A DNA stretch of 64,000 nucleotides. It comes from an uncultured Clostridia bacterium. Its GTDB lineage: Bacteria > Bacillota > Clostridia > TANB77 > CAG-508. Within the stretch, counting starts at the first letter, position 1. Each line of letters starts with the position of its first letter. This document shows positions 44,537 to 54,047 of this stretch, piece by piece. The stretch lies in assembly GCA_934120135.1 (NCBI GenBank), contig CAKOTK010000005.1, positions 1 through 64,000 on the forward strand, in the 5' to 3' direction. The notes beneath the pieces are model-generated. The model searched no databases, had not been told where the DNA came from, and worked only from the letters and a program-made list of their open reading frames with translations. A program made the position numbers and the translations under genes.

Positions 44537-44868
44537 GTCTTTTATATGAATAAAAAGAAAAGTTTTTTAAAATTTATGTTTTGAAAAATGTTCGTTTGGA
44601 AAATGTATTTACATTTCTTCTTACGGAATTCATACATTAGATATCCACAACTACTTGTGAATTATTTGTTGAAAACTTGTTGATAACTATTTTTCCACAA
44701 TCAAAAAATGAAATTGTAAATAACTTTTTAAGTTGTCCACAAATTTATCACCAAATATTTTGCTAGGGAACAGTAAGTTTGAATAACTTTTCCACACAAT
44801 CCACAATACCTACTAATACTACTACTATTATTATTTATATATTATATAAAAAAGGAGACGAAACAAAT
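44537..44868. other. oriC, right part with DnaA boxes, DnaA-trio and unwinding element
   Basis: 332 bases. DnaA-box-like words at 44641 (ATATCCACA), 44679 (TGTTGATAA), 44691 (TTTTCCACA), 44733 (TTGTCCACA), 44788 (TTTTCCACA) and 44797 (CAATCCACA). Immediately after the last, CTACTAATACTACTACTATT (44811-44830) forms consecutive trinucleotides as in the DnaA-trio of Bacillus, then an A/T-only stretch to 44850. This is the likely site of first strand opening; the dnaN ribosome site follows. Confidence 0.8.
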
Positions 44869-45987
44869 ATGAAACTTGTTTGTGAAAAGGATGTAATCCT
44901 TAAAGCTATTAATTCCGTAACAAAAGCTGTTGCTAGTAAAACAACAATGCCTATACTAGAAGGAATTTTAATTCAAACAAATGATAAAGAAGTTAAATTC
45001 ACAACCTATGATTTAGAAATAGGAATTGAATATATAATGGAATGTACAGTAGAAGAACAAGGAGCAACAGTAGTTAATGCAATAATGTTTAGTGAAATTA
45101 TTCGTAAACTTCCAGATGCAGAAATTCATATTGAAATAAATGAAAACAATTTATTAGTAATTGAATGTGAAGGATCTTTATATAAATTAGCTACAATGAA
45201 TCCAGAAGAGTTTCCTGAATTACCTAAAATAGATATTGAAAACTCTATTGAGATGGAGCAGAATAGTTTAAAAGATATGGTTAGAAAAACTATTTTTGCA
45301 GTTAGCACAGAAGAAAATAGACCTATATTTACAGGTTGTTTATTTGAAATAAGAAATAATAAATTAAATGTAGTAGCAGTAGATGGATTTAGATTAGCTT
45401 GGAAGAGTAAGTTTTTACAAACAGCTGTAAATGATTTTTCAGCAGTTATTCCAGGGAGAACATTAAATGAAATAAATAAAATTTTAAATGATTCTTTTGA
45501 TACTATAAAAATAGGGGTATCTAAAAATCAAGCATTATTTGAAATGGAAAATTGTAAAATTGTTACTCGTTTATTAGATGGAGAATTTTTAAATTATGCT
45601 AGTGTTATCCCAGAAACATGGGAAACAAGAATTAGAGTTGATAAAGGTAGTATTCAAAATTGTTTTGAAAGAGTTAGCCTAATATCTGCATCTAGTATAG
45701 AAAAAGAAAAGAAATATCCTGTTAAAGTAAATATTGAAATAGGAAAAGTAACAATTTCTTGTACAAATCAAACAGGTGATGCTAAAGAAGAAATATTTGT
45801 TGAAACAGAAGGAAAAAATCTAGAAGCAGGATTTAACCCAAAATATTTCTTAGATGCACTTCGTGCAATTGATGATCCAGAAGTATTTATTGATTTTGGT
45901 TCAAGTATTTCACCTTGTATTATTAGACCAACAGAGGAAAATGGAGATTACATTTATATGGTTCTTCCAATTAGAATGAAGGAATAA
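44869..45987 (+). CDS. dnaN: DNA polymerase III beta subunit (sliding clamp)
   Basis: 372 residues from ATG 44869, which follows AAAAGGAGA; an upstream ATG in frame falls within oriC. Three similar clamp domains; TTMPILEGILIQT near residue 24, and the C-terminal DYIYMVLPIRM. Ring that tethers polymerase to DNA. Confidence 0.96.
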   Translation: MKLVCEKDVILKAINSVTKAVASKTTMPILEGILIQTNDKEVKFTTYDLEIGIEYIMECTVEEQGATVVNAIMFSEIIRKLPDAEIHIEINENNLLVIECEGSLYKLATMNPEEFPELPKIDIENSIEMEQNSLKDMVRKTIFAVSTEENRPIFTGCLFEIRNNKLNVVAVDGFRLAWKSKFLQTAVNDFSAVIPGRTLNEINKILNDSFDTIKIGVSKNQALFEMENCKIVTRLLDGEFLNYASVIPETWETRIRVDKGSIQNCFERVSLISASSIEKEKKYPVKVNIEIGKVTISCTNQTGDAKEEIFVETEGKNLEAGFNPKYFLDALRAIDDPEVFIDFGSSISPCIIRPTEENGDYIYMVLPIRMKE

Positions 45988-45991
45988 TTAA

Positions 45992-47059
45992 ATGAATATA
46001 AACAAAATAAAATTGAAAAATTTTAGAAATTATACAGAACAAGAAATAGAATTAGATCCACATATTAACGTATTTTATGGTGATAATGCACAAGGAAAAA
46101 CTAATATTTTAGAGGCAATTTTTATAAGTGGTTTTGGAAAATCTTTTAGAACATCTAAAGAAAAGGAAATGATAAAATTAGGGGAAGATTTTTTAGAGAC
46201 AAATATATTTTATGATAAATCTGATAGAAGTGGAAAAATAAAAATAATAATTGCTGATAAAAAACAAATTGAAGTTAATGGTGTAAAAATAAAAAAATTA
46301 AGTGAATTGATTGGCAATTTAAATTTAGTTATATTTACACCAGATGATATTCAAATTTTAAAAAATGGTCCAGCTGAGAGACGTAGATTTTTAGATATGA
46401 TGATAGGGCAGTTAAGACCAAATTATGTGCATAATTTAAATTTATATTTAAAAACATTGGAACAAAGAAATAATTATTTAAGGCAAATAAAAGAATTAAA
46501 CAAACCAGAAAATATGCTAGAAATATGGGACGAAAAATTAGCTGAATACGCAGAAATAATTTGTAGATACAGAATTGAATTTATTGAAAAATTAAATAAT
46601 AAAATAAAAAAAATTCATTCTGAAGTTACAGAAAATAAAGAAAAATTAGAAATTAAATATATAACAGAATGTGAAAATAAAGAAAATTATTTATCTTTAT
46701 TAAAACAAAGAAGAAAATTAGATATTATAAAAGGATTTACAACTAAAGGAATTCACAGAGATGATTTTAAGTGTTTTATAAATGATAAAGAAATTGAAAT
46801 ATATGGTTCACAAGGGCAACATAGAACTGCAATTCTTTCTTTAAAATTAGCAGAACTATATGTTATATATGACGAAATAGGGGAATATCCAATTTTATTA
46901 TTAGACGATTTTATGTCTGAGTTGGATGAAAAAAGAAGAAAAAGTTTTTTAAGTTATATTAAAGATACTCAAGTTATTATAACTTGTACAGATAAAATGG
47001 AGATGGATAATATTAAATTATTTAATGTAATTAATGGAGAAATTTGCAAAATAATTTAA
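45992..47059 (+). CDS. recF: DNA replication and repair protein RecF
   Basis: 355 residues. SMC-like ATPase: Walker A YGDNAQGKTNILEAI near residue 30, signature GSQGQHRTAILSLKLAE near 270, and Walker B LLLDDFMSELDEKRR. With RecOR it directs RecA to gaps. It follows dnaN after four bases; the small S4-domain gene found between dnaN and recF in many Firmicutes is absent. Confidence 0.95.
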   Translation: MNINKIKLKNFRNYTEQEIELDPHINVFYGDNAQGKTNILEAIFISGFGKSFRTSKEKEMIKLGEDFLETNIFYDKSDRSGKIKIIIADKKQIEVNGVKIKKLSELIGNLNLVIFTPDDIQILKNGPAERRRFLDMMIGQLRPNYVHNLNLYLKTLEQRNNYLRQIKELNKPENMLEIWDEKLAEYAEIICRYRIEFIEKLNNKIKKIHSEVTENKEKLEIKYITECENKENYLSLLKQRRKLDIIKGFTTKGIHRDDFKCFINDKEIEIYGSQGQHRTAILSLKLAELYVIYDEIGEYPILLLDDFMSELDEKRRKSFLSYIKDTQVIITCTDKMEMDNIKLFNVINGEICKII

Positions 47060-47120
47060 TATAGTGATAAAATAAACGAAAGAAAAGAAAAAAAGAGCAA
47101 AAATATTTGGAGGTTAAAAA

Positions 47121-49052
47121 ATGGAAAAATTCGAGCATGAATATGGAGCAGACCAAATTCAAGTATTGGAAGGACTAGAAGCAGTAAGAAAAAGACCGGG
47201 TATGTACATAGGAAGTGTATCTATAAGAGGATTACACCATCTTGTGTATGAAATTGTGGATAACTGTGTTGATGAAGCTTTAGCAGGTTATTGTACAGAA
47301 ATAAATGTAAAAATTGAACCAGGAAATGTTATTAGTGTAGAGGATAACGGAAGAGGAATTCCAGTTGATATACATCCAAAAACAAAAATATCAGCTGCTG
47401 AAACAGTTTATACAAAACTTCATGCAGGTGGAAAATTTGGTGGAGATAGTGGATACAAAGTTTCTGGTGGTCTTCACGGTGTTGGTGCATCTGTTGTTAA
47501 TGCTTTATCTACATGGACAGAAGTAACAATTCAAAGAGATGGTGGTTTATACCAAATGAAATTTGAAAGAGGAAAAACTGTTGAACCACTAACTAAAATA
47601 GGAGATTCTAAAAAAACAGGTACAAAAGTTAGATTTTTAGCTGATGATACTATTTTTGAAACTTTAGAGTATGACTATGTTACTCTTGAAAATAGATTTA
47701 GAGAAATGGCTTTTTTAACAAAAGGACTAAAAATTACTATTGAAGATTTAAGAGATCCAGAAAATATTAAAAAAGCAGAATTTCACTTTGAAGGTGGATT
47801 AAATTCTTTTGTTGAATATTTAATTCAAAATAAAGAAAAAATTCATCCAAAGCCAATATATATTGATAAAGATGGTGATGTACCAGTTGAAATAGCTTTT
47901 CAATATACAACAGCATATTCAGAAAATATATATACTTTTGTTAATAATATTAACACAATTGAAGGTGGAACTCATTTAGAGGGATTTAAAAGAGGACTAA
48001 CAAAAGCATTTAATGATTATGCAAGAGGTCATGGATTACTAAAAGATAAAGATTCTAATTTATTAGGTGAAGATATACGTGAAGGTATTACAGCTGTAGT
48101 TTCTGTAAAAGTAAAAGAACCTCAATTTGAAGGACAAACTAAAACAAAACTAGGAAATAGTAATGTTACAGGAATTGTAGCAAGTCTAGTAAATGACGCA
48201 TTATCAACATTTTTAGAGGAAAATCCAGGAGTAGGAAAAGCAATTCTTGAAAAATGTATAAATGCATCTCGTGCAAGAGAAGCTGCAAGAAAAGCTAGAG
48301 AATTAGTAAGAAGAAAAAGCGCATTAGAAACATCTACATTACCAGGAAAGCTAGCTGACTGTAGTAGTAAAAATCCAGAAGAATGTGAAGTATACATAGT
48401 AGAGGGTGACTCTGCAGGTGGTAGTGCAAAACAAGGAAGAGATAGAAAATTCCAAGCAATTCTTCCTCTTTGGGGAAAAATGCTTAACGTAGAAAAATCA
48501 AGAGCTGATAAAATATATAATAATGACAAATTACAACCAGTTATTTTAGCGGTTGGTGCAGGAATTGGTAAAGATTTTGACATTTCTAAAATTCGTTATG
48601 GAAAAGTAATTATAATGGCAGATGCCGACGTTGATGGTGCACACATTAGAACATTATTATTAACATTTTTCTTTAGATATATGAGACCTTTAATTGAAAA
48701 TGGAAATGTATATTTAGCTCAACCACCATTATATAAATTATCTAAAAAAGGTATGCAAGATGTATATTGCTACACTGATGAAGATTTAGCTAATGCTTTT
48801 AAAGAATTAGCAGAAAAAGGAATATCAAGAGATCAAGTTGGAATTCAAAGATATAAAGGTTTAGGAGAAATGAACCCTGAACAATTGTGGGAAACAACAA
48901 TGGATCCAGAACACCGTATTTTAATAAAGGTTACAATGGAAGATGCAATTAAAGCAGATGCTATATTTACATTACTAATGGGTGATGAGATAGAACCAAG
49001 AAGGAAATTCATTGAAGAAAATGCTAAATTTGTTAAAAATTTGGATATATAA
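47121..49052 (+). CDS. gyrB: DNA gyrase subunit B
   Basis: 643 residues. GHKL ATPase motifs (VDNCVDEALAG, EDNGRGIPVDIHP, SGGLHGVGASVVNALS) and Toprim motifs (YIVEGDSAGGSAKQGRD, IIMADADVDGAHI). Supplies negative supercoils with GyrA, whose gene is 5.8 kb away, separated by the secretion-like block. GGAGG ribosome site; own terminator. Confidence 0.97.
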   Translation: MEKFEHEYGADQIQVLEGLEAVRKRPGMYIGSVSIRGLHHLVYEIVDNCVDEALAGYCTEINVKIEPGNVISVEDNGRGIPVDIHPKTKISAAETVYTKLHAGGKFGGDSGYKVSGGLHGVGASVVNALSTWTEVTIQRDGGLYQMKFERGKTVEPLTKIGDSKKTGTKVRFLADDTIFETLEYDYVTLENRFREMAFLTKGLKITIEDLRDPENIKKAEFHFEGGLNSFVEYLIQNKEKIHPKPIYIDKDGDVPVEIAFQYTTAYSENIYTFVNNINTIEGGTHLEGFKRGLTKAFNDYARGHGLLKDKDSNLLGEDIREGITAVVSVKVKEPQFEGQTKTKLGNSNVTGIVASLVNDALSTFLEENPGVGKAILEKCINASRAREAARKARELVRRKSALETSTLPGKLADCSSKNPEECEVYIVEGDSAGGSAKQGRDRKFQAILPLWGKMLNVEKSRADKIYNNDKLQPVILAVGAGIGKDFDISKIRYGKVIIMADADVDGAHIRTLLLTFFFRYMRPLIENGNVYLAQPPLYKLSKKGMQDVYCYTDEDLANAFKELAEKGISRDQVGIQRYKGLGEMNPEQLWETTMDPEHRILIKVTMEDAIKADAIFTLLMGDEIEPRRKFIEENAKFVKNLDI

Positions 49053-49057
49053 TTATT

Positions 49058-49091
49058 TAATAGCAGGTAAGAAAAAACTTACCTGCTATTA
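49058..49091 (+). terminator. Terminator of gyrB
   Basis: TAATAGCAGGTAAG pairs perfectly with CTTACCTGCTATTA over an A6 loop. Confidence 0.88.
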
Positions 49092-49559
49092 ATCGAATAA
49101 AGCTAATATTAATTTACAGCTAAAACCTATATACCTAATTTTTAATCTAATGTATATTACTATACAAATAAACTATACACCAAATATATAAATCAGTTGC
49201 TCGACTAGTAATGCACATGTAATAACTATATTCATCCCAAAAGGACTAATAATAATCATTAAAATATACAAAAATAATCTTAACTTCGAATATATTACCT
49301 ATATATTCAACCATATAGAAAAATCCTACCTTCATTAAATTAACAAAAATAAAATTAAATACAGCTTAAATACAAATAAGATACTCTCATCTCCGACTAA
49401 ATATTATCTAAAATTAATTAAACAATAATTAATCTTTGCTCAAATTTTAAAAAGCCAATAATATGACCTAATAAAACTCTTAGTTCAACTAATATTAACC
49501 TTATATTATTATTATGTATAAAATAATAATTTTTATTCAAAAATATTAATTAAAAATAT
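49092..49559. other. Intergenic stretch without recognisable gene
   Basis: About 470 AT-rich bases with stop codons in all frames on both strands and no hairpin of note. Base composition is less extreme than the following leader. Possibly decayed sequence. Confidence 0.5.
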
Positions 49560-49614
49560 TGTCGAATTTTGGCATACGATTTTTGTTGACAATTATCATA
49601 AAAAAGGATAATAT
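49560..49614 (+). promoter_or_regulatory. Promoter of the T4SS-like operon with a Spo0A-like box
   Basis: TTGACA (49586-49591), 17 bases, TAATAT (49609-49614), a near-consensus sigma-A promoter. TGTCGAA at 49560-49566 lies 19 bases upstream of the -35. Confidence 0.65.
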
Positions 49615-49865
49615 AAATATATAAATTTTTTTATTAATTTATTTTTATTATTTTATTTTTAATTATTTTTTTCCGATATTTGTTATTCTTTAATTTTATT
49701 ATTTCAATTAATTTAATTTTATATATTTATTATATTTTAATTATTTGATTTTATTATTTTAATATTTAATTATTTAATTTAAATATTTATTAAATTTTAA
49801 TTATTTAATTTATTATTTATTTTATCATTAAAAATTTTAAAAATATCCAATAAATTATTATTCTT
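49615..49865 (+). other. A/T-only leader of the T4SS-like operon
   Basis: About 250 bases with very few G or C, made of shuffled TTTAATTATTTAATTT-type words. No ORF. It separates the promoter from the ribosome site at 49867. Confidence 0.6.
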
Positions 49866-49881
49866 TAGGAGGTGATATTTA

Positions 49882-50454
49882 ATTAACAAAAAATTAAATA
49901 CGGTTCAGGAATGGCTACCAATTCAATATATATTAGAAAATGGAATTATTAAGTTAAAAAATAATAATTATATAAAAATAATAAAAATAAATCCAATTAA
50001 TTTTAATTTAAAATCAGATTTAGAAAAAGAAGCTATATTAAATTCATATAAAATATTTTTAAAAACATGCAATTTTAATTTTCAAATATTAATTCAAAGT
50101 AATAAAGAAGATTTAACAAAACATATTAATAATATAAAAAATAATTTTAATCAAGAAAATAATTTTATTCAAAATATTTCTAAAAAATATATCCAATATA
50201 TTAAACAATTAAATAATGAAAAAAAATCTTCATCTAAAAATTTTTATATTATATTAAAATGCAAAAATAAAAATAAAGAAATTGTTAATTTTGAAAATTT
50301 TGCAATGGAGGATTTGAATGATAAATATTTTAAAATAAAAGAATGTTTATCAAGATGTGGAAATGTAGTAACAGATGTTAACAGTAAAGAAGAAGTTATA
50401 AATATACTTTTTTACTTTATGAATTCAAGAATGTATTTAAATGAATGTAATTGA
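49882..50454 (+). CDS. TraC/VirB4 N-terminal-like protein with ATT start
   Basis: 190 residues. AGGAGGTGAT (49867-49876) is followed nine bases later by ATT; an in-frame TGA at 49873-49875 excludes any earlier start, and the first in-frame ATG is two-thirds into the frame. The product (NKKLNTVQEWLPIQYILENG, INPINFNLKSDLEKEAIL near 40, CLSRCGNVVTDVNSKEEV near 150) resembles the N-terminal domains that precede or accompany VirB4/TraC ATPases in clostridial conjugative elements. Probably a cytoplasmic subunit of the secretion machine. Very AT-rich, as are the following genes. If ATT is not used the gene is dead, but no internal stop has accumulated. Confidence 0.7.
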   Translation: MNKKLNTVQEWLPIQYILENGIIKLKNNNYIKIIKINPINFNLKSDLEKEAILNSYKIFLKTCNFNFQILIQSNKEDLTKHINNIKNNFNQENNFIQNISKKYIQYIKQLNNEKKSSSKNFYIILKCKNKNKEIVNFENFAMEDLNDKYFKIKECLSRCGNVVTDVNSKEEVINILFYFMNSRMYLNECN

Positions 50455-50879
50455 CAAAATGACACAATAAAATGAGAACAGAAAATGTTTTGAATATGAG
50501 AGAATGGATAAATAAAAAACACCAAAGTTTATATTCTAAAAAAATTAAACGTAACAAGAGAAAAAGAAATTGATAAAATCCTTCGGCTTAAAGGGAAAAA
50601 GTAAAAAACAAATGAAAATAAAGATATTTTAAAATGGTATACATAAAACAAAGCAAGAGGTATTAGAGGAATAATACTTAGAATAGGATAAACTAAAACA
50701 AGAATCAAAAGAGAGATTTTACAAACAATTTGACAACATCACAAAAGACAAAAAATGAACTTTTGGCATAAAAAATTTAGACTCGAAATTTTAGAATAGT
50801 AAAATTGAGCTGGAACAAATTTACAGTTTAAAAATAAAATAATTAAAAATTAATAAAAATAAAAAAAGGAGATGATAAT
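50455..50879 (+). other. Gap inside the T4SS-like operon
   Basis: 425 bases with no convincing gene. A 33-codon frame (50472-50573, MRTENVLNMREWINKKHQSL...) has no clear ribosome site. The richer composition compared with its neighbours suggests a decayed gene or an inserted remnant. The last 20 bases are the ribosome site of the next gene. Confidence 0.4.
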
Positions 50880-52817
50880 ATTCAAAAAATATTAGATAAA
50901 ATAAATAACAAAATAAATTTAATTAAAAATAAAAAAATAAATAATAAAATAAATTTATTTAAAAATAAAAAAATAAACAATAAATTAAATTTAATAAAAA
51001 ATAATAAAATAAATAATAAATTAAATTTTTTAGAAGGAACTTTTTCGAACCAAGATTATTTAAGTCCATCTTATATAAATATTTCAAATCCAAAATTTAT
51101 TGAAATCGATAATACTTATTATTCTACATTAATTATTACCAATTATTTTAGAGAACAAACAGATTTAATATTAAAATCAATTATTGATACAAATATTAAT
51201 TTAAATATTTCTATTTTTTATGAAAAACAAGATACATATAAAACAATAAGAGATTTAACATATCATATTGGAAATGTAGGTGTTGATTTAAAAGAAGGAA
51301 ATCAAAATAGACAAGATATAGATATTGCAGCATTTACATATAATGACGCAAAATATATTAGAAAAGAAATGCAAATAAATAATGAAGAATTATATTTTTT
51401 ATATATTTATGTAACAACATTTTCAAATGATATAAAAGAATTAGAGTATTTATTAAATAAAATAGAAGGGATTATTCAAAGTAAAGGAATGCAAACAAGA
51501 AGGGCATATTTTAGACAAGAACAAGCATATTTAACAGCATTACCACTTATGGAAAATTCTATAGATTTAAAAAATGCAGCTAAAAGAAATGTATTAACAA
51601 GTGGACTAGTAGCAACATATCCATTTATTTCTTCTGCAATATTTGATGAAGAAGGCATTTTTATTGGAACTAATATTTATAATAATTCTTTAGTATTTAT
51701 TGATAGATATAATAAAAATAAATATAAAAATTCAAATATATGTATTTTTGGAACTAGTGGTGCAGGAAAATCATTTTATACAAAATTATTAGTTTTAAGA
51801 AATAGATTATTAGGAATAGAACAATATATTATAGATCCAGACAGAGAATATGGAAATATGTGTGAAAAATTAGAAGGTTCACTTTTAAAAATAGGGCCAA
51901 ATTCTAATTCATATATAAATGTATTTGATATTATGGAAGAAAGCTTAGAAGATAATGAACAAGGATATTTAGCAAATAAATTAGGTAAATTAATTGGATT
52001 TTTTAATTTGATTTTTGGTAATTTAAATGAAGAAGAAAAAGCAATATTAGAAGAAAAAATAATTGAATTATATAAAAATAAAGGAATTACATTTGATGAT
52101 GAAACATTATATAAAAAAGAAGAAAATAAAATAATAATTAAACCAATTTTTAAAACAACATATGATATGCCAATTTTAGAAGATTTTTATAATTTATTAG
52201 GACAAGATGAAAAAACAAAAAAATTCCAAATAAAATTAATTCCATTTGTAAAAGGTTCACTAAAATTTTTTAATAATTATACTAATGTAAATTTAAATAA
52301 TTCTTTAATTGTTGCAGACATTTATGAATTGGGAGAAGATAATTTAAAATATGGAATGTTTATTTTTATTGAATTATTTTGGAATAAAATAAAAAAAGAT
52401 AGAAATAAAAATAAAGCAATTTATATGGACGAAATATGGAGACTAATTGGTGTAACTTCTAACAAAGAGGTAGCAAGTTTTATATATAAAATATTTAAAA
52501 CAATTAGAAAATATGGAGGAAGTGCAGTTGCAATAACTCAAGATATTTCAGATTTATTTAGCTTAGAAGATGGAACATATGGAAAAAGTATTTTAAATAA
52601 TTCAGAAATAAAAACATTTTTTGCTTTAGAAGAAGAAAATATAAAAGTATTAGAAAAATATACTAATTTATCAGAAAAAGAAAAAATAGAAATTAAATCT
52701 TTAAAAAGAGGAGAATGTTTAATGTTTATTGAAGCAGAACATATTTTAACAAAAATCGAATCAGCAGATTTTGAAAAAGAAATAATTGAACCTAATAAAG
52801 AAAGGAATTTATTATGA
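50880..52817 (+). CDS. VirB4/TraE-family secretion ATPase with ATT start
   Basis: 645 residues if translation begins at ATT 50880, eight bases after AAAGGAG. No ATG, GTG or TTG occurs in frame before codon 164, yet the protein clearly extends upstream of it (DYLSPSYINISNPKFIEI; YHIGNVGVDLKEGNQNRQDI are VirB4-like). An ATG at 50872 is out of frame and stops at once. Walker A GTSGAGKSFYTK near 291, DPDREYGNM near 320, Walker B IYMDEIWRL near 518. VirB4 powers pilus assembly and substrate transfer at the inner membrane. The N-terminus has four 12-residue repeats (KINNKINLIKNK type). Confidence 0.85.
   Translation: MQKILDKINNKINLIKNKKINNKINLFKNKKINNKLNLIKNNKINNKLNFLEGTFSNQDYLSPSYINISNPKFIEIDNTYYSTLIITNYFREQTDLILKSIIDTNINLNISIFYEKQDTYKTIRDLTYHIGNVGVDLKEGNQNRQDIDIAAFTYNDAKYIRKEMQINNEELYFLYIYVTTFSNDIKELEYLLNKIEGIIQSKGMQTRRAYFRQEQAYLTALPLMENSIDLKNAAKRNVLTSGLVATYPFISSAIFDEEGIFIGTNIYNNSLVFIDRYNKNKYKNSNICIFGTSGAGKSFYTKLLVLRNRLLGIEQYIIDPDREYGNMCEKLEGSLLKIGPNSNSYINVFDIMEESLEDNEQGYLANKLGKLIGFFNLIFGNLNEEEKAILEEKIIELYKNKGITFDDETLYKKEENKIIIKPIFKTTYDMPILEDFYNLLGQDEKTKKFQIKLIPFVKGSLKFFNNYTNVNLNNSLIVADIYELGEDNLKYGMFIFIELFWNKIKKDRNKNKAIYMDEIWRLIGVTSNKEVASFIYKIFKTIRKYGGSAVAITQDISDLFSLEDGTYGKSILNNSEIKTFFALEEENIKVLEKYTNLSEKEKIEIKSLKRGECLMFIEAEHILTKIESADFEKEIIEPNKERNLL
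50898..51041 (+). repeat. 36-bp tandem repeat, four units, in the VirB4-like gene
   Basis: Units at 50898, 50934, 50970 and 51006; the last is partial. Each encodes about KINNKINLIKNK. Composition is nearly only A and T. Confidence 0.8.
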
Positions 52818-54046
52818 AAAAAATAATTACTGCAATAGGAAATGAAATATTAAATAAAAAATTAAAAAAAGAAAATGATTTTGAAGTAATAATAGAAGAT
52901 ATACAATATAAAGAAGGAATAATAGAATATTTAGAAAAAGAAAATAATATTGATTTTTTAATTATTAGTGAATTATTGCCAGGAAATATTGAATTAAAAG
53001 AATTAATAGAAAAAATAAAAAATATAAATTCAAATATTGAAATAATTATATTTTTAGAAAATAAAAATACAGAATTAGAAAATTATTTATATGCAAAAGG
53101 AATTTATAATATTTTTTATAATAATCAAATTGAAATTGAAGAAATAATTAAAATAATAAATAATAAAAATATAGAAATAAATAATGAATTAAAAGAAATA
53201 AAACAAATGCTATTAGAAAAACAAAAGAATAAAATAAATAATAAAAAAATAATTTTAAATAAATTAATAAATGTTTTTAATAAAAAACAAAAATATGATT
53301 TAAAAGAAGAAAAAATAATTAGTGTAACAGGAACAAATGGAGTGGGTAAAAGTATATTCACAATTAATTTAGCAAACTCATTATCAAACAGTAAAAATAA
53401 AATATTAATTATTGATTTCGATATTTTAAATAATAGTTTACACACAATATTAGGAATAAAAAAATATTCTCAAAAAATACGAAACAAAATAAAAAATAAT
53501 AATTTATTAAAAGAAATAAAAATAGAAGAATTAATAATTAAAATAAATTCAAAAATAGATTTAGTCTCTGGAATAAATTTATTATTTGATTCTAAATATA
53601 AAATTAGTAGTGAAAAAGTAAAAAATATTTTATCAAAATTAAAAGAAAAATATGAAATAATTATTATAGATACTTCTTCAGAATGTTTTTTTGATTATAC
53701 AAAAGAAATAATAAAAAATAGTAATTTAAATATTTTTATTTTAGAAGCTAATTTATTAGAAATAAAAAAAGCAAAAAATTTATTAAATATTTATATAAAT
53801 AATTGGGAAATACCTCAAGAAAGTATAAATATTTTATTTAATAAATATAATGAAAATTCAATAGACATTTCTATTCTTAAAAAAATTTTTTCAGGATTTA
53901 ATATATTAGGAAAATTATCTTTTAACCCCCAATACAATTTAATTATAAATAAAAATAATATAAATAAATTAAATATTATTTTAAAAAATGAATATTTAAA
54001 AATTAATAAAAATTTATTAAAAATAAATAAAAAAGGAGAAATTTAA
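52814..54046 (+). CDS. CpaE/TadZ-like MinD-family ATPase
   Basis: 410 residues. The ATG overlaps the VirB4 stop (ATGA), so the two are translationally coupled. Residues 1-120 look like a receiver-type domain lacking a clear phospho-acceptor pattern (DFLIISELLPGNIELKELI), followed by a charged linker and a MinD/ParA ATPase with VTGTNGVGKSIFTINLANSL near 170 and IIDFDILNNSLHTILG near 200. TadZ/CpaE proteins position Tad pili at the pole; here one is paired with a T4SS ATPase and may position the machine. Confidence 0.75.
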   Translation: MKKIITAIGNEILNKKLKKENDFEVIIEDIQYKEGIIEYLEKENNIDFLIISELLPGNIELKELIEKIKNINSNIEIIIFLENKNTELENYLYAKGIYNIFYNNQIEIEEIIKIINNKNIEINNELKEIKQMLLEKQKNKINNKKIILNKLINVFNKKQKYDLKEEKIISVTGTNGVGKSIFTINLANSLSNSKNKILIIDFDILNNSLHTILGIKKYSQKIRNKIKNNNLLKEIKIEELIIKINSKIDLVSGINLLFDSKYKISSEKVKNILSKLKEKYEIIIIDTSSECFFDYTKEIIKNSNLNIFILEANLLEIKKAKNLLNIYINNWEIPQESINILFNKYNENSIDISILKKIFSGFNILGKLSFNPQYNLIINKNNINKLNIILKNEYLKINKNLLKINKKGEI

Positions 54047-54047
54047 T

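Noticed and set aside
48122..48583. 153-codon minus-strand ORF inside gyrB
   Set aside because: Antisense shadow of highly conserved gyrB codons, no ribosome site.
49092..49559. Hidden gene in the gap after gyrB
   Set aside because: Stops in all six frames; no conserved-looking peptide.
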